This document shows, piece after piece, positions 35,694-45,422 of a DNA stretch of 64,000 bases; the first letter of the stretch is position 1; each line of letters starts with the position of its first letter. Source of the DNA: Planctomycetota bacterium. GTDB lineage: Bacteria; Planctomycetota; B15-G4. The position numbers and the translations under genes are program-made. The stretch is taken from assembly GCA_029259745.1 (NCBI GenBank), contig JAJDEO010000004.1, forward strand, positions 124,001 through 188,000, in the 5' to 3' direction. Below the pieces are notes generated by a model, which made no database searches, was not told the origin of the DNA, and saw only the letters and a list, made by a program, of their open reading frames with translations.

Positions 35694-36400
35694 GCGACCG
35701 CCTCCGCCGCGAGCCGGCAGCCGCGCAGGTACGACCGCTGCCACAACACACCGACCGAGCGGCGCAGCTTCACGTCGCTCCCGGCCGCCGCGCGCACGTC
35801 GTCGATGCGTGCCGCCGAGACGCGCGGGTCGGCGTCGTAGTAAGTGCCCCAGTGCGCGAGCTCGTCTCCCAATCGCCGACCGTCAGCCGGTGCGAGGTCG
35901 ACGAGGGCAATGCCGAGGCGCGCGAAAAGCCCACGCAGCTCGTCGGTGGCTGTGAAGACTGCCCAGCGTCCGCCAGCACCCGCGATCAGCGCCGCCAGCG
36001 ACGTCACGAGCGAACGCCCCATTCCGGGCACACGCGCCGCGAGGTTTCCGACTTCCACGAGTTCGTCGCGCCAGATGTGCATCCCGAGCGCGGACGAGAG
36101 CACGGTCTCGATCGGCTCATCGAGATACGCCTCGAGGAACAGCGGCGCCGAGCGAGCTGGTCGACCGCCGATGACACCCAAGACGGCGTCGTCCGCGTCG
36201 TGCATCGAGAGCAGCCACGGCATCATGAGACTGAGTCTCGCTCCGTAGACATCGCGATACACGGAACGCACGGCACGCGCCTGCTGAACGCGTCTGTTGC
36301 CATGGCTGTGCGGTTCGGTGAAGTCCAGGTGATGGACGCACGTGCGTCGCGAGCGCTGCGGCAGCGGGTCGTGCGTGGTCGGGGAGTCGCGTCGTGTCAT
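35690..36400 (-). CDS. Thermostable-hemolysin family (PF12261-like) GNAT-fold protein
   Basis: The ATG at 36400 follows AGGAGG by nine bases. The 236-residue protein shows the family pattern: VYRDVYGARLS, the LFLEAYLDEPIE segment, VEVGNLA, WAVFTATDELRGLFARLGI and HWGTYYDADP. The family is named after a Vibrio hemolysin, but its fold is acetyltransferase-like, so an N-acyltransferase role is plausible. It is the first gene of the leftward cluster with the ligase fusion and the SDR. Confidence 0.87.
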   Translation of the reverse strand: MTRRDSPTTHDPLPQRSRRTCVHHLDFTEPHSHGNRRVQQARAVRSVYRDVYGARLSLMMPWLLSMHDADDAVLGVIGGRPARSAPLFLEAYLDEPIETVLSSALGMHIWRDELVEVGNLAARVPGMGRSLVTSLAALIAGAGGRWAVFTATDELRGLFARLGIALVDLAPADGRRLGDELAHWGTYYDADPRVSAARIDDVRAAAGSDVKLRRSVGVLWQRSYLRGCRLAAEAVA

Positions 36401-36543
36401 CGGGTTCGCCTCCTGAGCGTGGGAGACTCTTTATCCGCCGACGACGGCGACAAGGCGATGACAACGAGATGACAGATACGTCATCGCTTTCGAGGTCCGC
36501 GCACGGACAATGCGTGCTCACCCAAGGCCCACCTCTGCAACGC

Positions 36544-37212
36544 ATGAAGATCCTCATCGTCGACGACGACCCGAAGTACCGGACGTTCCTCGCGCGCGGA
36601 CTCGAAGAGTCGGGCGTGTTGTGTGAAACGGTCGGCGACGGCGAGCAAGCCGTAAAGCTCCTCACCGAGAGGTCGTACGACCTCGCACTGCTCGACGTGA
36701 TGCTCCCCGGAATCCAAGGGTGGGACGTTCTCGAAGCGTTGCGCGACAAGGGCATCGACACGCCCGTGATCTTCGTCACCGCCAAGGAAGGACTCACCGA
36801 GCGCGTGCGCGGGCTGCGCATGGGAGGCGACGACTACGTCGTGAAGCCCTTCGCGTTCGAAGAACTCCTGGCACGTGTCCACGCCGTGCTGCGCCGTCGC
36901 CACCACTCACTGCAACGCCACGTCGGCGACCTCGACGTCGACTACATCGAGGGCAAGGTGACGCGCGCCGGTGAGGCGATCGATCTCACGCGCATCGAGT
37001 GGGGCCTGCTGCGACACTTCGTGGAACACCTCGGCGAGACCGTCTCGCGCACGGCGTTGCTCCAGGCGGTCTGGGGAATGGACTTCGACCCCGGCACGAA
37101 CGTCGTCGACGTGCACGTGCGCCGTCTGCGCCAGAAGGTCGACACGCCGTTCGATCGACCACTCATCCACACCATCCGTGGAGCCGGCTATGTCCTCGAA
37201 GACCGCGGCTGA
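36544..37212 (+). CDS. OmpR-family response regulator
   Basis: The ATG at 36544 begins MKILIVDDD, the standard receiver start. The 222-residue protein has the acidic pocket DDD, the phospho-acceptor Asp in LALLDVMLPG (about residue 51), T in FVTAKEG and K in VVKPFAF. A winged-helix DNA-binding domain follows, with GAGYVLE at the end. It overlaps the histidine kinase gene by 23 bases, so the pair is co-expressed. It is divergent from the hemolysin-like cluster, a possible target. Confidence 0.95.
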   Translation: MKILIVDDDPKYRTFLARGLEESGVLCETVGDGEQAVKLLTERSYDLALLDVMLPGIQGWDVLEALRDKGIDTPVIFVTAKEGLTERVRGLRMGGDDYVVKPFAFEELLARVHAVLRRRHHSLQRHVGDLDVDYIEGKVTRAGEAIDLTRIEWGLLRHFVEHLGETVSRTALLQAVWGMDFDPGTNVVDVHVRRLRQKVDTPFDRPLIHTIRGAGYVLEDRG

Positions 37213-38635
37213 CACGAAGGACGGCGGGTGGTCGCTGACCCATCGCGTCGCGCGCACGATTGCCGCGACGTCGATCGCTGCTGTCACGCTCTACGCACTC
37301 ATCTCGGTCGTCTTCCTGTTCGGGATGATGCGCCAAGACCTCAAGAACCTCCTCGAACACGAGGTCCAAGAACTCGACCTCGCGATCGACATCCATGGCC
37401 GCGACGTCATGGGCGTCACCCTCGCGTGCGAGACGATCGCCGAGGTGATCGATGAGCCCGCTGTGGCGTTCCGGGTCCGCCGCGACGGTGAACTCATCGC
37501 CGAGGCCGGTGACCAACGCGTCATCGAGAAGCTCAGCATCCCGATCACATCGGACACCAGTTGGCGCGAGCACCTCTTCTCGAATGGGATCGCCGTCGGA
37601 GCGTTCGATCGCCGCGACGGCTTCCACATCGAGGTGCTCGTCGACGCACACGACCACTTCGCACACCTCGTGAAGTTCCTCGAGTACTCGGCCGTCGCGT
37701 TCCTGATCATCACGACGATATCCGTGATCGTCGGATGGCTGCTTGCACGTCGCGCCATGGCGAGCCTGAGGTCAGTCGCCGACCAATCGACACGCATCGA
37801 CCCGGTGACGAACCGTGCGCGCATCGACCTCGACGGCGCGCCACACGAGATCGAGGCGCTCGGCGTGTCGCTCAACTCGATGCTCGAGCGGATCGAAGAA
37901 TCGTCGACGCACCTACGCACGTTCTCGGCGTTCCTCGCGCACGAACTTCGCTCGCCCCTGCAGAACCTCATTGGCGAAACCGAGGTGACGCTGCTCTCGT
38001 ACCGCGAGCCCGAGGAGTACCAACAGCTCCTGCGCAGCAACCTCGACGACCTCCACGACCTGTCCGACGCCATCGCGAACCTCGTCGCCTACTGCGGCTC
38101 GCGCACACCGAGCGACTCCGAACAACTGAACTTCGAAGAGTTCGACCTCCTGCGCGAAGCCGAGCTGCGACTGGGACGCGAGCGCCGCACCGCTCACAGG
38201 CGCGGGATCGCACTCACCGTGCGCGCACGCGGCGACGCGACGTTGCGAGCCGACCGCGAGGCCTGCCTACGGACGTTGCGCAACCTCGTCGGCAACGCGC
38301 TCGAAGCGTGCGGATCGGGCGACAGCGTCGACGTCGAGATCCGCGGCGACGCCGACTCGGTCGACATCATCGTGACGGACACGGGTCCCGGGGTGAGCGA
38401 CGAGATCGTCGATCAGATCTTCGAGCCGTTCGTCACCGCGCGCGTGCGAGACGACCGACGCGGCGGCTACGGACTCGGCCTTGCGATCAGCCGCGCTGTC
38501 ATGCGCGAGCACGAAGGAACGCTTCGCTTCGAGAATGCACCCGGCGGTGGCGCGCGCTTCACGGCGTCGTTCCCGCGGCGTACCCGAGGTTCCCGTCCCC
38601 CGGCGTCATTGCCCTCAGCGACCCGAAGCGTCTGA
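37190..38635 (+). CDS. Sensor histidine kinase
   Basis: The ATG at 37190 lies inside the end of the regulator gene. The 481-residue protein has two membrane helices (about 22-45 and 165-190) flanking a 120-residue periplasmic sensor. A HAMP-like linker follows, then the phospho-accepting His in HELRSPLQNL, the N box LVGNALEA, DTGPGVS and GGYGLGLAI. It would phosphorylate the regulator encoded upstream. Its last 21 bases overlap the end of the convergent glycosyltransferase gene. Confidence 0.94.
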   Translation: MSSKTAADTKDGGWSLTHRVARTIAATSIAAVTLYALISVVFLFGMMRQDLKNLLEHEVQELDLAIDIHGRDVMGVTLACETIAEVIDEPAVAFRVRRDGELIAEAGDQRVIEKLSIPITSDTSWREHLFSNGIAVGAFDRRDGFHIEVLVDAHDHFAHLVKFLEYSAVAFLIITTISVIVGWLLARRAMASLRSVADQSTRIDPVTNRARIDLDGAPHEIEALGVSLNSMLERIEESSTHLRTFSAFLAHELRSPLQNLIGETEVTLLSYREPEEYQQLLRSNLDDLHDLSDAIANLVAYCGSRTPSDSEQLNFEEFDLLREAELRLGRERRTAHRRGIALTVRARGDATLRADREACLRTLRNLVGNALEACGSGDSVDVEIRGDADSVDIIVTDTGPGVSDEIVDQIFEPFVTARVRDDRRGGYGLGLAISRAVMREHEGTLRFENAPGGGARFTASFPRRTRGSRPPASLPSATRSV

Positions 38636-40111
38636 CCCCAGAATCCCCAGGAATCCTTCGCACGACGCGATCACGAAGCGGTCGAGCGTGCGTCCGTCTT
38701 CCGTCGTCAGCACGACCGGGGCGAGCCACGTGATGCGCTCGAACGCGCGGCTCAGCCGGACATCCGTCGTGTTGCCGCGTTCCTTGTCGATGAACAGGGC
38801 ATCGCGTCCGAGGTACTCGTCGACGTCACGCGAGAGTCGATACTGATGGAGGTGACGACGGCGAAGCGGAAGCCCGTGCGTCTCATCATCGAGCAACCAC
38901 TCGACTTCGGCGACGATGTGGTAGTTGAAGGCCGTCAAGAAGACGTCGTCGTCACGTTGCGCGAGCTCTTCGCGCAGACGCGCCTCGAGCTGCGGCCACC
39001 CCGATGCCTCGAGTGCGAGACGCTCGAGCACCTCGGGCACCTCGGGGACGACGCCGGCCTGCTCGTCGATCGGTGCCACGACCCACGCCGGCACGCCGAG
39101 CAGCACCGCCGTCACCAACACGCACACACCTGCGCCGAGACACGCACGACGAGACAACCGCTTGCTCGTGGCGGCCAGCGCCAGCGGGAGCCCGGTGACG
39201 AACACCGTCGTGATCCAGTGCGCGTGAACCTGCGTGACACACGCAACGCTGGCGAAGATCCCGAGCGGCACCCACGTCGCGACGACGAGCAAGCGCTCAA
39301 CATCGCTGCATGGACGCCTCACGACCTTCACCGTCCCGAGCAGCAACACACCGAGCACGGGTCCCAGCCAGAACAACGGCAGGAGCGCGAGCTCGCCGAG
39401 GTGACGCGCGGCGGCTTCGAGCTGCACGCCGCCCGCGAACGGCGTCGACACCGTGCTCCCACCCCCGTCGAGATTCCAGAGCAGATTCGGGGTGACGAGC
39501 AGCGCCGCGACCACGGCGCCCATCCAAGGTCCACGCGTTCGCAGGGCGGCGCGTCCCGTTGAGGTCGTCAGCAGCGTCACCAGGAACACGAGCGGGAGCT
39601 GGAAGCCGTTGTATTTCGACAGACAGGCGCAGCCGGTGAGGACGCCGACCACGATCCAGCGCCAGACGCCGCCCCGTTGCCAAGCCACCCAGAACGCGCC
39701 AAGCGCCCCCGCCCAGAAGACGAGCAGCGGGCCGTCGGGCGTGGCGACGACCCCGAACGGCATCCAGAACGGCGCGAGAATCGCGACGACGGCGACCGTC
39801 GCCCCGCGGCGCACGCCGAGGAGCTCGGCATAGAGCCGGAAGACCCACCAGCCGCCAAGCGTTCCCAGCGCCACGACGCCGAGCCGCAGCCCGAGTGAGC
39901 CCGACACCCCGAGAACCCCGCCGACGGCCGTGAGCAGCGCGATGGCCGGAGGATGGTCGTGGAAGCCCCAGGCGAGGTCCCGGCCCCATGTCCAGTAATA
40001 GGCCTCCGCCTGGAGGACGGGATAGACGTGTGCGAGCCAGGCGCGGAGGAGCGTCGCGATCGCGAGGAGCGCGAGAACGCAGCGCTGGGCTGACCGATCT
40101 GAAGAGAACAT
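38615..40111 (-). CDS. GT39-like (ArnT/PMT-type) membrane glycosyltransferase
   Basis: The 498-residue protein has ten or more membrane helices and the family segment AEAYYWTWGRDLAWGFHDHPP. In GT39/GT83 enzymes this region carries the catalytic acidic residue and the DHPP motif. Such enzymes transfer sugars from polyprenyl-phosphate donors to lipids or proteins on the outer side of the membrane. The C-terminal 130 residues are soluble. The acceptor is unknown. Confidence 0.88.
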   Translation of the reverse strand: MFSSDRSAQRCVLALLAIATLLRAWLAHVYPVLQAEAYYWTWGRDLAWGFHDHPPAIALLTAVGGVLGVSGSLGLRLGVVALGTLGGWWVFRLYAELLGVRRGATVAVVAILAPFWMPFGVVATPDGPLLVFWAGALGAFWVAWQRGGVWRWIVVGVLTGCACLSKYNGFQLPLVFLVTLLTTSTGRAALRTRGPWMGAVVAALLVTPNLLWNLDGGGSTVSTPFAGGVQLEAAARHLGELALLPLFWLGPVLGVLLLGTVKVVRRPCSDVERLLVVATWVPLGIFASVACVTQVHAHWITTVFVTGLPLALAATSKRLSRRACLGAGVCVLVTAVLLGVPAWVVAPIDEQAGVVPEVPEVLERLALEASGWPQLEARLREELAQRDDDVFLTAFNYHIVAEVEWLLDDETHGLPLRRRHLHQYRLSRDVDEYLGRDALFIDKERGNTTDVRLSRAFERITWLAPVVLTTEDGRTLDRFVIASCEGFLGILGSDASGR

Positions 40112-40265
40112 CGACGCGGCGCTCCGGGATGTGCCGCCTCACGATACGGCGCCGACGCCGGACGTTCACTCTGCGCTCCCGCCCGGCCACTCGGAGGCGT
40201 ACGATCGGGTCGACCCGCGCGACACTCGTCGCGCTCTGTTCAGGCCCCCGGAGATCGGCTGCCAA

Positions 40266-41219
40266 GTGACGATCACGATCGACCCAGACATCAAGACCGC
40301 GACGCGCGAGTCGTACGGCAAGGCGCTGCTGGCGCTCGGCAACGAACGCCCCGAGATCGTCGTCCTCGACGCCGACCTCTCGGGCTCCACGAAGACGAAG
40401 GACTTCAGCAAGGCCCACCCAGAGCGCTTCTTCAACATGGGCGTGGCCGAGTGCAACATGATGGGCACCGCGGCCGGCCTGAGCCTGACCGGCCTCGTCC
40501 CATTCGCGAGTTCGTTCGCGATGTTCGCCGCCGGCAAGGCCTACGAGCAGATCCGACAGGAGATCGCCCTGCCGGACGCCAACGTGAAGATCTGCGCCAC
40601 GCACGCCGGAATCACGGTGGGTGAAGACGGCGCGAGCCACCAGGTGCTCGAAGACATCGCATTGATGCGCATCCTTCCGAACATGCGCGTGGTCGTCCCC
40701 GCCGACGGCAACGAGGCCGAGGCCGCCGTGCGCGCAGCGGCCGACGTGAAGGGCCCCGTCTACATCCGCCTCTCGCGCATGAAGACGCCCATCTTCATGC
40801 CCGCCGACGCGCCGTTCGAGTTCGGCAAGATCCCCGTGCTGCGCGACGGCAACGACGTCACGATCGCCGCCGTCGGTGTGTGCGTCTCGTATGCCCTCGA
40901 GGCCGCTGACAAACTCGCCGACGAGGGCATCTCGGCCCGCGTGCTCAACGTCGCGTGCGTCAAGCCGCTCGACGTCGAGACGCTCGTCGCTGCGTCGAAG
41001 GAAACGGGACGCATCGTCACCGTCGAAGAGCACCAGCGCGCGTGTGGCGTCGGCTCGGCGATCGTCGAGGCCCTCGCCGACACAGCACCGTGCCCCGTCG
41101 TCAGGCTCGGGATCAACGATCGCTTCGGCGAGTCGGGCACTGGCCCGACGTTGATCAAGTACTTCGGGCTCGACTCCCAGGGCATCGCCGACTCGGCCCG
41201 CGCACTCGCGCGCGCCTGA
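40266..41219 (+). CDS. Transketolase, C-terminal half
   Basis: The GTG at 40266 with GGAG ten bases upstream is preferred over an earlier frame start that gives non-family residues. The 317-residue product has the pyrimidine-binding and C-terminal domains: VVLDADLSGSTKTKDF, the catalytic-type Glu in FFNMGVAECNMMG, and VVPADGNEAEAA. It is one subunit of a two-gene transketolase; the TPP diphosphate-binding half is encoded next. Order is C-half first, the reverse of most split transketolases. Confidence 0.92.
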   Translation: MTITIDPDIKTATRESYGKALLALGNERPEIVVLDADLSGSTKTKDFSKAHPERFFNMGVAECNMMGTAAGLSLTGLVPFASSFAMFAAGKAYEQIRQEIALPDANVKICATHAGITVGEDGASHQVLEDIALMRILPNMRVVVPADGNEAEAAVRAAADVKGPVYIRLSRMKTPIFMPADAPFEFGKIPVLRDGNDVTIAAVGVCVSYALEAADKLADEGISARVLNVACVKPLDVETLVAASKETGRIVTVEEHQRACGVGSAIVEALADTAPCPVVRLGINDRFGESGTGPTLIKYFGLDSQGIADSARALARA

Positions 41220-41240
41220 CCCGCATTCGAGGAACATCCC

Positions 41241-42281
41241 ATGAGCACGTTCGCGAAGAATCAGATGGCGGGCCAGACGACCGGTACGCACAACTCGCCC
41301 TTCGGCCATGTCGCGCCGAGCGGCAGCCAGGCCCCAGCCCCGCACCTCGACGATCGCGTCGCGCAGGCGGTGAAGGACGGCGCCGCCGTCGTGGCCGCGT
41401 CACCCAAACCCGAGCGCTATGCCGACCGCGCCGTCGGCATCGACGTCAACGCGCCGATCGATCCGTCTTCGGAGACGATGGCACGCATCTGTACGGCGCT
41501 GAAGACCGACATTCTCGCCGCGCTGAACCTCTCCGCGTCGGGGCACCCCGGCGGTTCGCTCGGCATGACCGACGTGTTCGCCACGCTCTGGTTCGGCGGT
41601 CACATGAGCGTCCGCCCGCACGAGCCCGACTGGAACGGGCGCGATCGCTTCATCCTCAGCAACGGCCACATCTGCCCCGTCCTCTACGCGATCCTCGCGC
41701 GCCGCGGCTTCTTTCCGCGCGATGTCCTCTGGACGCTGCGCCAGCTCGGCTCGCCGCTCCAGGGTCATCCCGACTTTCACTTCACGCCCGGGGTCGACGC
41801 GTGCACAGGCTCGCTCGGCAACGGTGCTTCGGTGGCGCTCGGCCAGGCGCTGGGCCTGAAACTGCAAGGCATCGACGCGCGTGTCTACGTCGGTTCGTCG
41901 GATGGCGAGGTGCAGGAGGGGCAGATCTGGGAGATGGCGTCGGCCGCCACGCACCATGGCGTCGACAATCTCACGGTGATGCTCGACCGCAACGGGATTC
42001 AGATCGACGGCTTCACGAAGGACGTCATGGACCAGGGTGACCTCGGCCAGAAGTTCGCCGCGTTCGGTTGGCACGTGCAGGACGTCGACGGCCACGACCG
42101 CGGTGCGATCCACACGGCTCTCAAGACCGCCAAGGCGATCAAGGGTCGGCCGCAGATGATCATCTGCCACACGGTGCTCGGAAAGGGCGTGTCGTTCATG
42201 GAGAACAAGCCGGGCTGGCACGGCGTCGCCCCGGACGACGATCAGCTCGACGAGGCCATCGCCGAACTCGAAAGCGCGTGA
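41241..42281 (+). CDS. Transketolase, N-terminal half
   Basis: The 346-residue protein has an unusual 60-residue leader, then the transketolase N domain: SASGHPGGSLGMTD and the TPP site SSDGEVQEGQIWE followed by DRNGIQIDG. The first Gly of the usual GDG motif is Ser here. It pairs with the C-terminal half 21 bases upstream to form an enzyme of the non-oxidative pentose phosphate pathway or a related TPP reaction. Confidence 0.92.
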   Translation: MSTFAKNQMAGQTTGTHNSPFGHVAPSGSQAPAPHLDDRVAQAVKDGAAVVAASPKPERYADRAVGIDVNAPIDPSSETMARICTALKTDILAALNLSASGHPGGSLGMTDVFATLWFGGHMSVRPHEPDWNGRDRFILSNGHICPVLYAILARRGFFPRDVLWTLRQLGSPLQGHPDFHFTPGVDACTGSLGNGASVALGQALGLKLQGIDARVYVGSSDGEVQEGQIWEMASAATHHGVDNLTVMLDRNGIQIDGFTKDVMDQGDLGQKFAAFGWHVQDVDGHDRGAIHTALKTAKAIKGRPQMIICHTVLGKGVSFMENKPGWHGVAPDDDQLDEAIAELESA

Positions 42282-42524
42282 TCACGCCGAGGGCGGCGAT
42301 TTCGGTAACCACGTGACCTCGACCGCGTCAACCCCATCGAAGCCGGGCGTTGGTCTCCACTCGAGGGCTCGCGCCGCCCAAATTTTTTCGGTGCCGAACC
42401 GCTGTTTCGAGCGCGAATCCGCCCGACTTTCGGCTATCTGTCGCACGACGCGACACGTGCCGTCTTTCGCCTGACGCCCCTGATGGTAGCGTGATTCGCC
42501 CTTGCTTCTTGTGAACCCCGAACC

Positions 42525-43037
42525 ATGAGATCCTGGTCCCTCTTCGATGGGTCGCGCCGCGGCGAAGATGACGCGCGCGCAGCCACCGACGTCGAACCTC
42601 CGAAACCCGAGACCGTCTCCGAGGAGACGGTTCCGACAGCTGTCACGTGCCCTCTGCTTCCGGGGCTCGAGGACGACGTCTTTCTGCTGTTGTCGGACAT
42701 CTACGCCGAGAGTGACGAACTCGAGTCCACCGAGGTCATGCGCAAGCGCAACTCGGCGTACCTCGACGTCGTGCGCGCGGCGTTCCACCAGAACGAGTAC
42801 CTCGACATCGAACTCGTCGAGAACCTTGGTGACCTGGCGGATGCTCTGCTCGTCGCAGCCGACGACATGAGCAGCGAGAAACGGCGGCTTGCCCACGCCG
42901 GCGTGGTCTATTTCGTGCGCAGCGACGACGTGAACGACGACCTCTCCGACCGCACAGGCTTCGGCGATGACCTCGACGTCTTGTCAGCGGTCACACGCTA
43001 CCTCGGCCGCGACGACCTCATCCCGAAGCAGATGTAG
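42525..43037 (+). CDS. Hypothetical protein with YkvA/DUF1232-like end
   Basis: The 170-residue acidic protein has a disordered first third and helices around ADALLVAADDMSS. A C-terminal AGVVYFVRSDDVNDDLSDR then DDLDVLSAVTRYLG recalls the DUF1232 pattern, with polar residues replacing the membrane helix. The similarity is weak and function is unknown. Confidence 0.7.
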   Translation: MRSWSLFDGSRRGEDDARAATDVEPPKPETVSEETVPTAVTCPLLPGLEDDVFLLLSDIYAESDELESTEVMRKRNSAYLDVVRAAFHQNEYLDIELVENLGDLADALLVAADDMSSEKRRLAHAGVVYFVRSDDVNDDLSDRTGFGDDLDVLSAVTRYLGRDDLIPKQM

Positions 43038-43313
43038 CGGGCGGCCGTCCCCGGGCCGCGCCTCGAGTTGCCTCGTCGCTCGGCTCTCCTCAGCCCTCAG
43101 CGCGTCGATCGCCCATGGATCCCACTGCACGCGGGATCCCACCGCACGCGCGTGTCGGTGCTTGAGACCCCGTCGCGCCTGCGACGGTCGAGAGGCTGTC
43201 ACGGGCTGCCACGGACGCAAGGCGCGAGGGATGGAAGAACGGGCGTTCCCCCCATCGGTCGCGCTGCGCCTTCCGCTCTTGCCGGAGGCCCACCCCCACA
43301 TCGAGGACCTCAC

Positions 43314-45380
43314 ATGTGCCATCGCTCGCATCCGTGGAGCGCGCTCATCGCCGCGCTGCTCCTCGTCGCTCGCCCCGCCGCCGCGGACGACATCGTCGTC
43401 CCGACGGACGCGGCAACCATCCAGGCTGCCGTCGACGGAGCTCAGGCGGGCGATGTCATCCTCGTGCAGCCCGGTGACTACGACGAGGCGGTGGTGGTCG
43501 ACGGGATGACCGACCTCGTGATCCGCTCGAAGAAAAAGGGCAAGGCTGTCCTCACGAACGAGTCTCCCCTCGAACTCGTGGGCTCGAGCGGCGTGACGAT
43601 CGAGGGCTTCACGATCGCAGCAGGCGTCGGCCTGGGCGTGGGGGTCGAAGTCGACGACATGTCGACGGCGTGCCTCTTGCAGCGGCTCGTCATCAGTGGC
43701 CGTCAGGCCGGCGTGTCCGTCAAAGGCAGCGACCACACCATCCGCGACTGCCGGTTCGACGACTGCGACAGCGCGGTCGTCATCAACGGCGACCGCATGC
43801 TGATCGACGACTGCAGGACGAAGGACGTCCTCGCCGGAGCGCTCGTGCTCGGGGGGAACGGCCACGTCATCCGCGACAACAAGTTCGACACGATGTCCTC
43901 AGCTCTCCGCGTCCAGGACACGACCGGATGCCTCGTCGAGCACAACCGCATCACCGTGAACGGGACCGACTCCGCCGTCGCCCTGACCAACTCCGCCGAG
44001 TGCGTCGTGCTCGACAATCGCATCGAAGGTGCCGATACGATCGCTGTCGAGGTCGTTGCGTGTGACGACGTCTCGTTCATCGACAACGTCATCAAGAACA
44101 TCGGTGGCGACGGAATCATCGTTTCGGGCACGCGCATCGAGATCTTGGGGCAGACGATCCAGAAGTGCGGGGGACACGGCATCGTCGTCGATGCCGCGTC
44201 AGCGCCGGCCCGGATCGTCGGGAACCGGGTCTCGAACGCCGCTGGCAACGGATTCCTGATCGAAGCCGATGACTGCCTCATCATCGACAACCGAATCAAG
44301 AAGAGCGGTCTTTTCGACATCGAAGTCCCGGGCAAGCGGGTGCTCTTCGGCAACGTCTTCAAGACGTTCTCCGGCCCCATCCCGATCAAGCCACAGCCCG
44401 GCGACGAGATCCACGTGCCGGAGGATGCCGCAACGATTCAAGATGCCATCAACTTGGCCGGGCCCGGCGACACCATCCTCGTGGCGCCCGGCGAGTATCC
44501 GAACGGCGTCGTGATCGATGGCAAGTCGCACATCACGCTCCGCGCCAAGAAGACGGGCAAGGCGATCATCACGCACACGGCGATCGGCGTCGCCATCGTC
44601 GACTCGCAGCACGTGCATCTCGACGGGTTTCAGATCCGCGCGCCAGGCGGTGTCGACCTCGAGTTCGACACGGAGCGCTGCACACTCGAGAAGCTCGAGG
44701 TCATCGAGGGCAGCATCTTGCTCGGAGGCGAGTATCACGTCGCGCTCGATTGCAGCGTGCCGTGTTCACCTTCCGTGGCCGTGGGTGTGGTCGGCGCGAA
44801 CATCGTCGTCGCCGGGTGCACGTTGAGGGACGCCGTTGTCGGGATCGCGGTCGACGGCGAGAACAGCGCCTTCGTCGACAACCGCATCGAGAACTGCGAG
44901 TACGGTTTGGAGCTCGACGGAGCAACGCACATCGTCATCGACGGGAACCGTATCGCGACGATCCAAGCAACTGGTTTGGACTTCGGGCTCGCGTTCTACG
45001 TGACGGTGTCGCGCAACGACGTCAGCGCGTGCGGAGTTCACGGGATCGAGGTGACCTCGGTCGTCGATGCCACGCTCTACGACAACTCGATCATCGCCAG
45101 CGACGCCAACGGCATCATCGCGTTCGAGGGCACGAGCGTGTTCGTCGACAACACGATCAAGAAGAGCGAAGGGACAGGGCTCTTCCTTCTCTCCGACGTC
45201 GACCGTCCGCACGTGATCGGGAACAAGCTCCTCGCGTCGTCCAACGACGGGCTGGACCTGCAGTGCGACGACTCGCTCGTCATCGGCAACAAGGCCAAGA
45301 AGAACGCGGCCGTCGACATCAAGGACGGCGGCGACGACAACGTCCTCGTCGACAACGTCTTCAAGACCTTCGAGAACTGA
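43314..45380 (+). CDS. Secreted right-handed beta-helix protein, internally duplicated
   Basis: The ATG at 43314 follows GAGGA by seven bases and starts a signal peptide (ALIAALLLVARPAAA). The 688-residue product has two homologous halves. Each opens with a DDIVVPTDAATIQAAV-like segment and a GDVILVQPGDY coil, runs through many NxI-D-N beta-helix rungs, and ends with NVFKTF. Such proteins of the pectate-lyase/NosD-like fold bind or cleave polysaccharides, or have structural roles. No catalytic residues are evident. Confidence 0.88.
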   Translation: MCHRSHPWSALIAALLLVARPAAADDIVVPTDAATIQAAVDGAQAGDVILVQPGDYDEAVVVDGMTDLVIRSKKKGKAVLTNESPLELVGSSGVTIEGFTIAAGVGLGVGVEVDDMSTACLLQRLVISGRQAGVSVKGSDHTIRDCRFDDCDSAVVINGDRMLIDDCRTKDVLAGALVLGGNGHVIRDNKFDTMSSALRVQDTTGCLVEHNRITVNGTDSAVALTNSAECVVLDNRIEGADTIAVEVVACDDVSFIDNVIKNIGGDGIIVSGTRIEILGQTIQKCGGHGIVVDAASAPARIVGNRVSNAAGNGFLIEADDCLIIDNRIKKSGLFDIEVPGKRVLFGNVFKTFSGPIPIKPQPGDEIHVPEDAATIQDAINLAGPGDTILVAPGEYPNGVVIDGKSHITLRAKKTGKAIITHTAIGVAIVDSQHVHLDGFQIRAPGGVDLEFDTERCTLEKLEVIEGSILLGGEYHVALDCSVPCSPSVAVGVVGANIVVAGCTLRDAVVGIAVDGENSAFVDNRIENCEYGLELDGATHIVIDGNRIATIQATGLDFGLAFYVTVSRNDVSACGVHGIEVTSVVDATLYDNSIIASDANGIIAFEGTSVFVDNTIKKSEGTGLFLLSDVDRPHVIGNKLLASSNDGLDLQCDDSLVIGNKAKKNAAVDIKDGGDDNVLVDNVFKTFEN

Positions 45381-45422
45381 CGCGCGACGAATCGCCGACG
45401 ACGGCCCGCGCCTACGACTCGC

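Noticed and set aside
39297..41345. Long leftward frame across the glycosyltransferase and transketolase genes
   Set aside because: It runs antisense to a clear transketolase half and out of frame with the glycosyltransferase.
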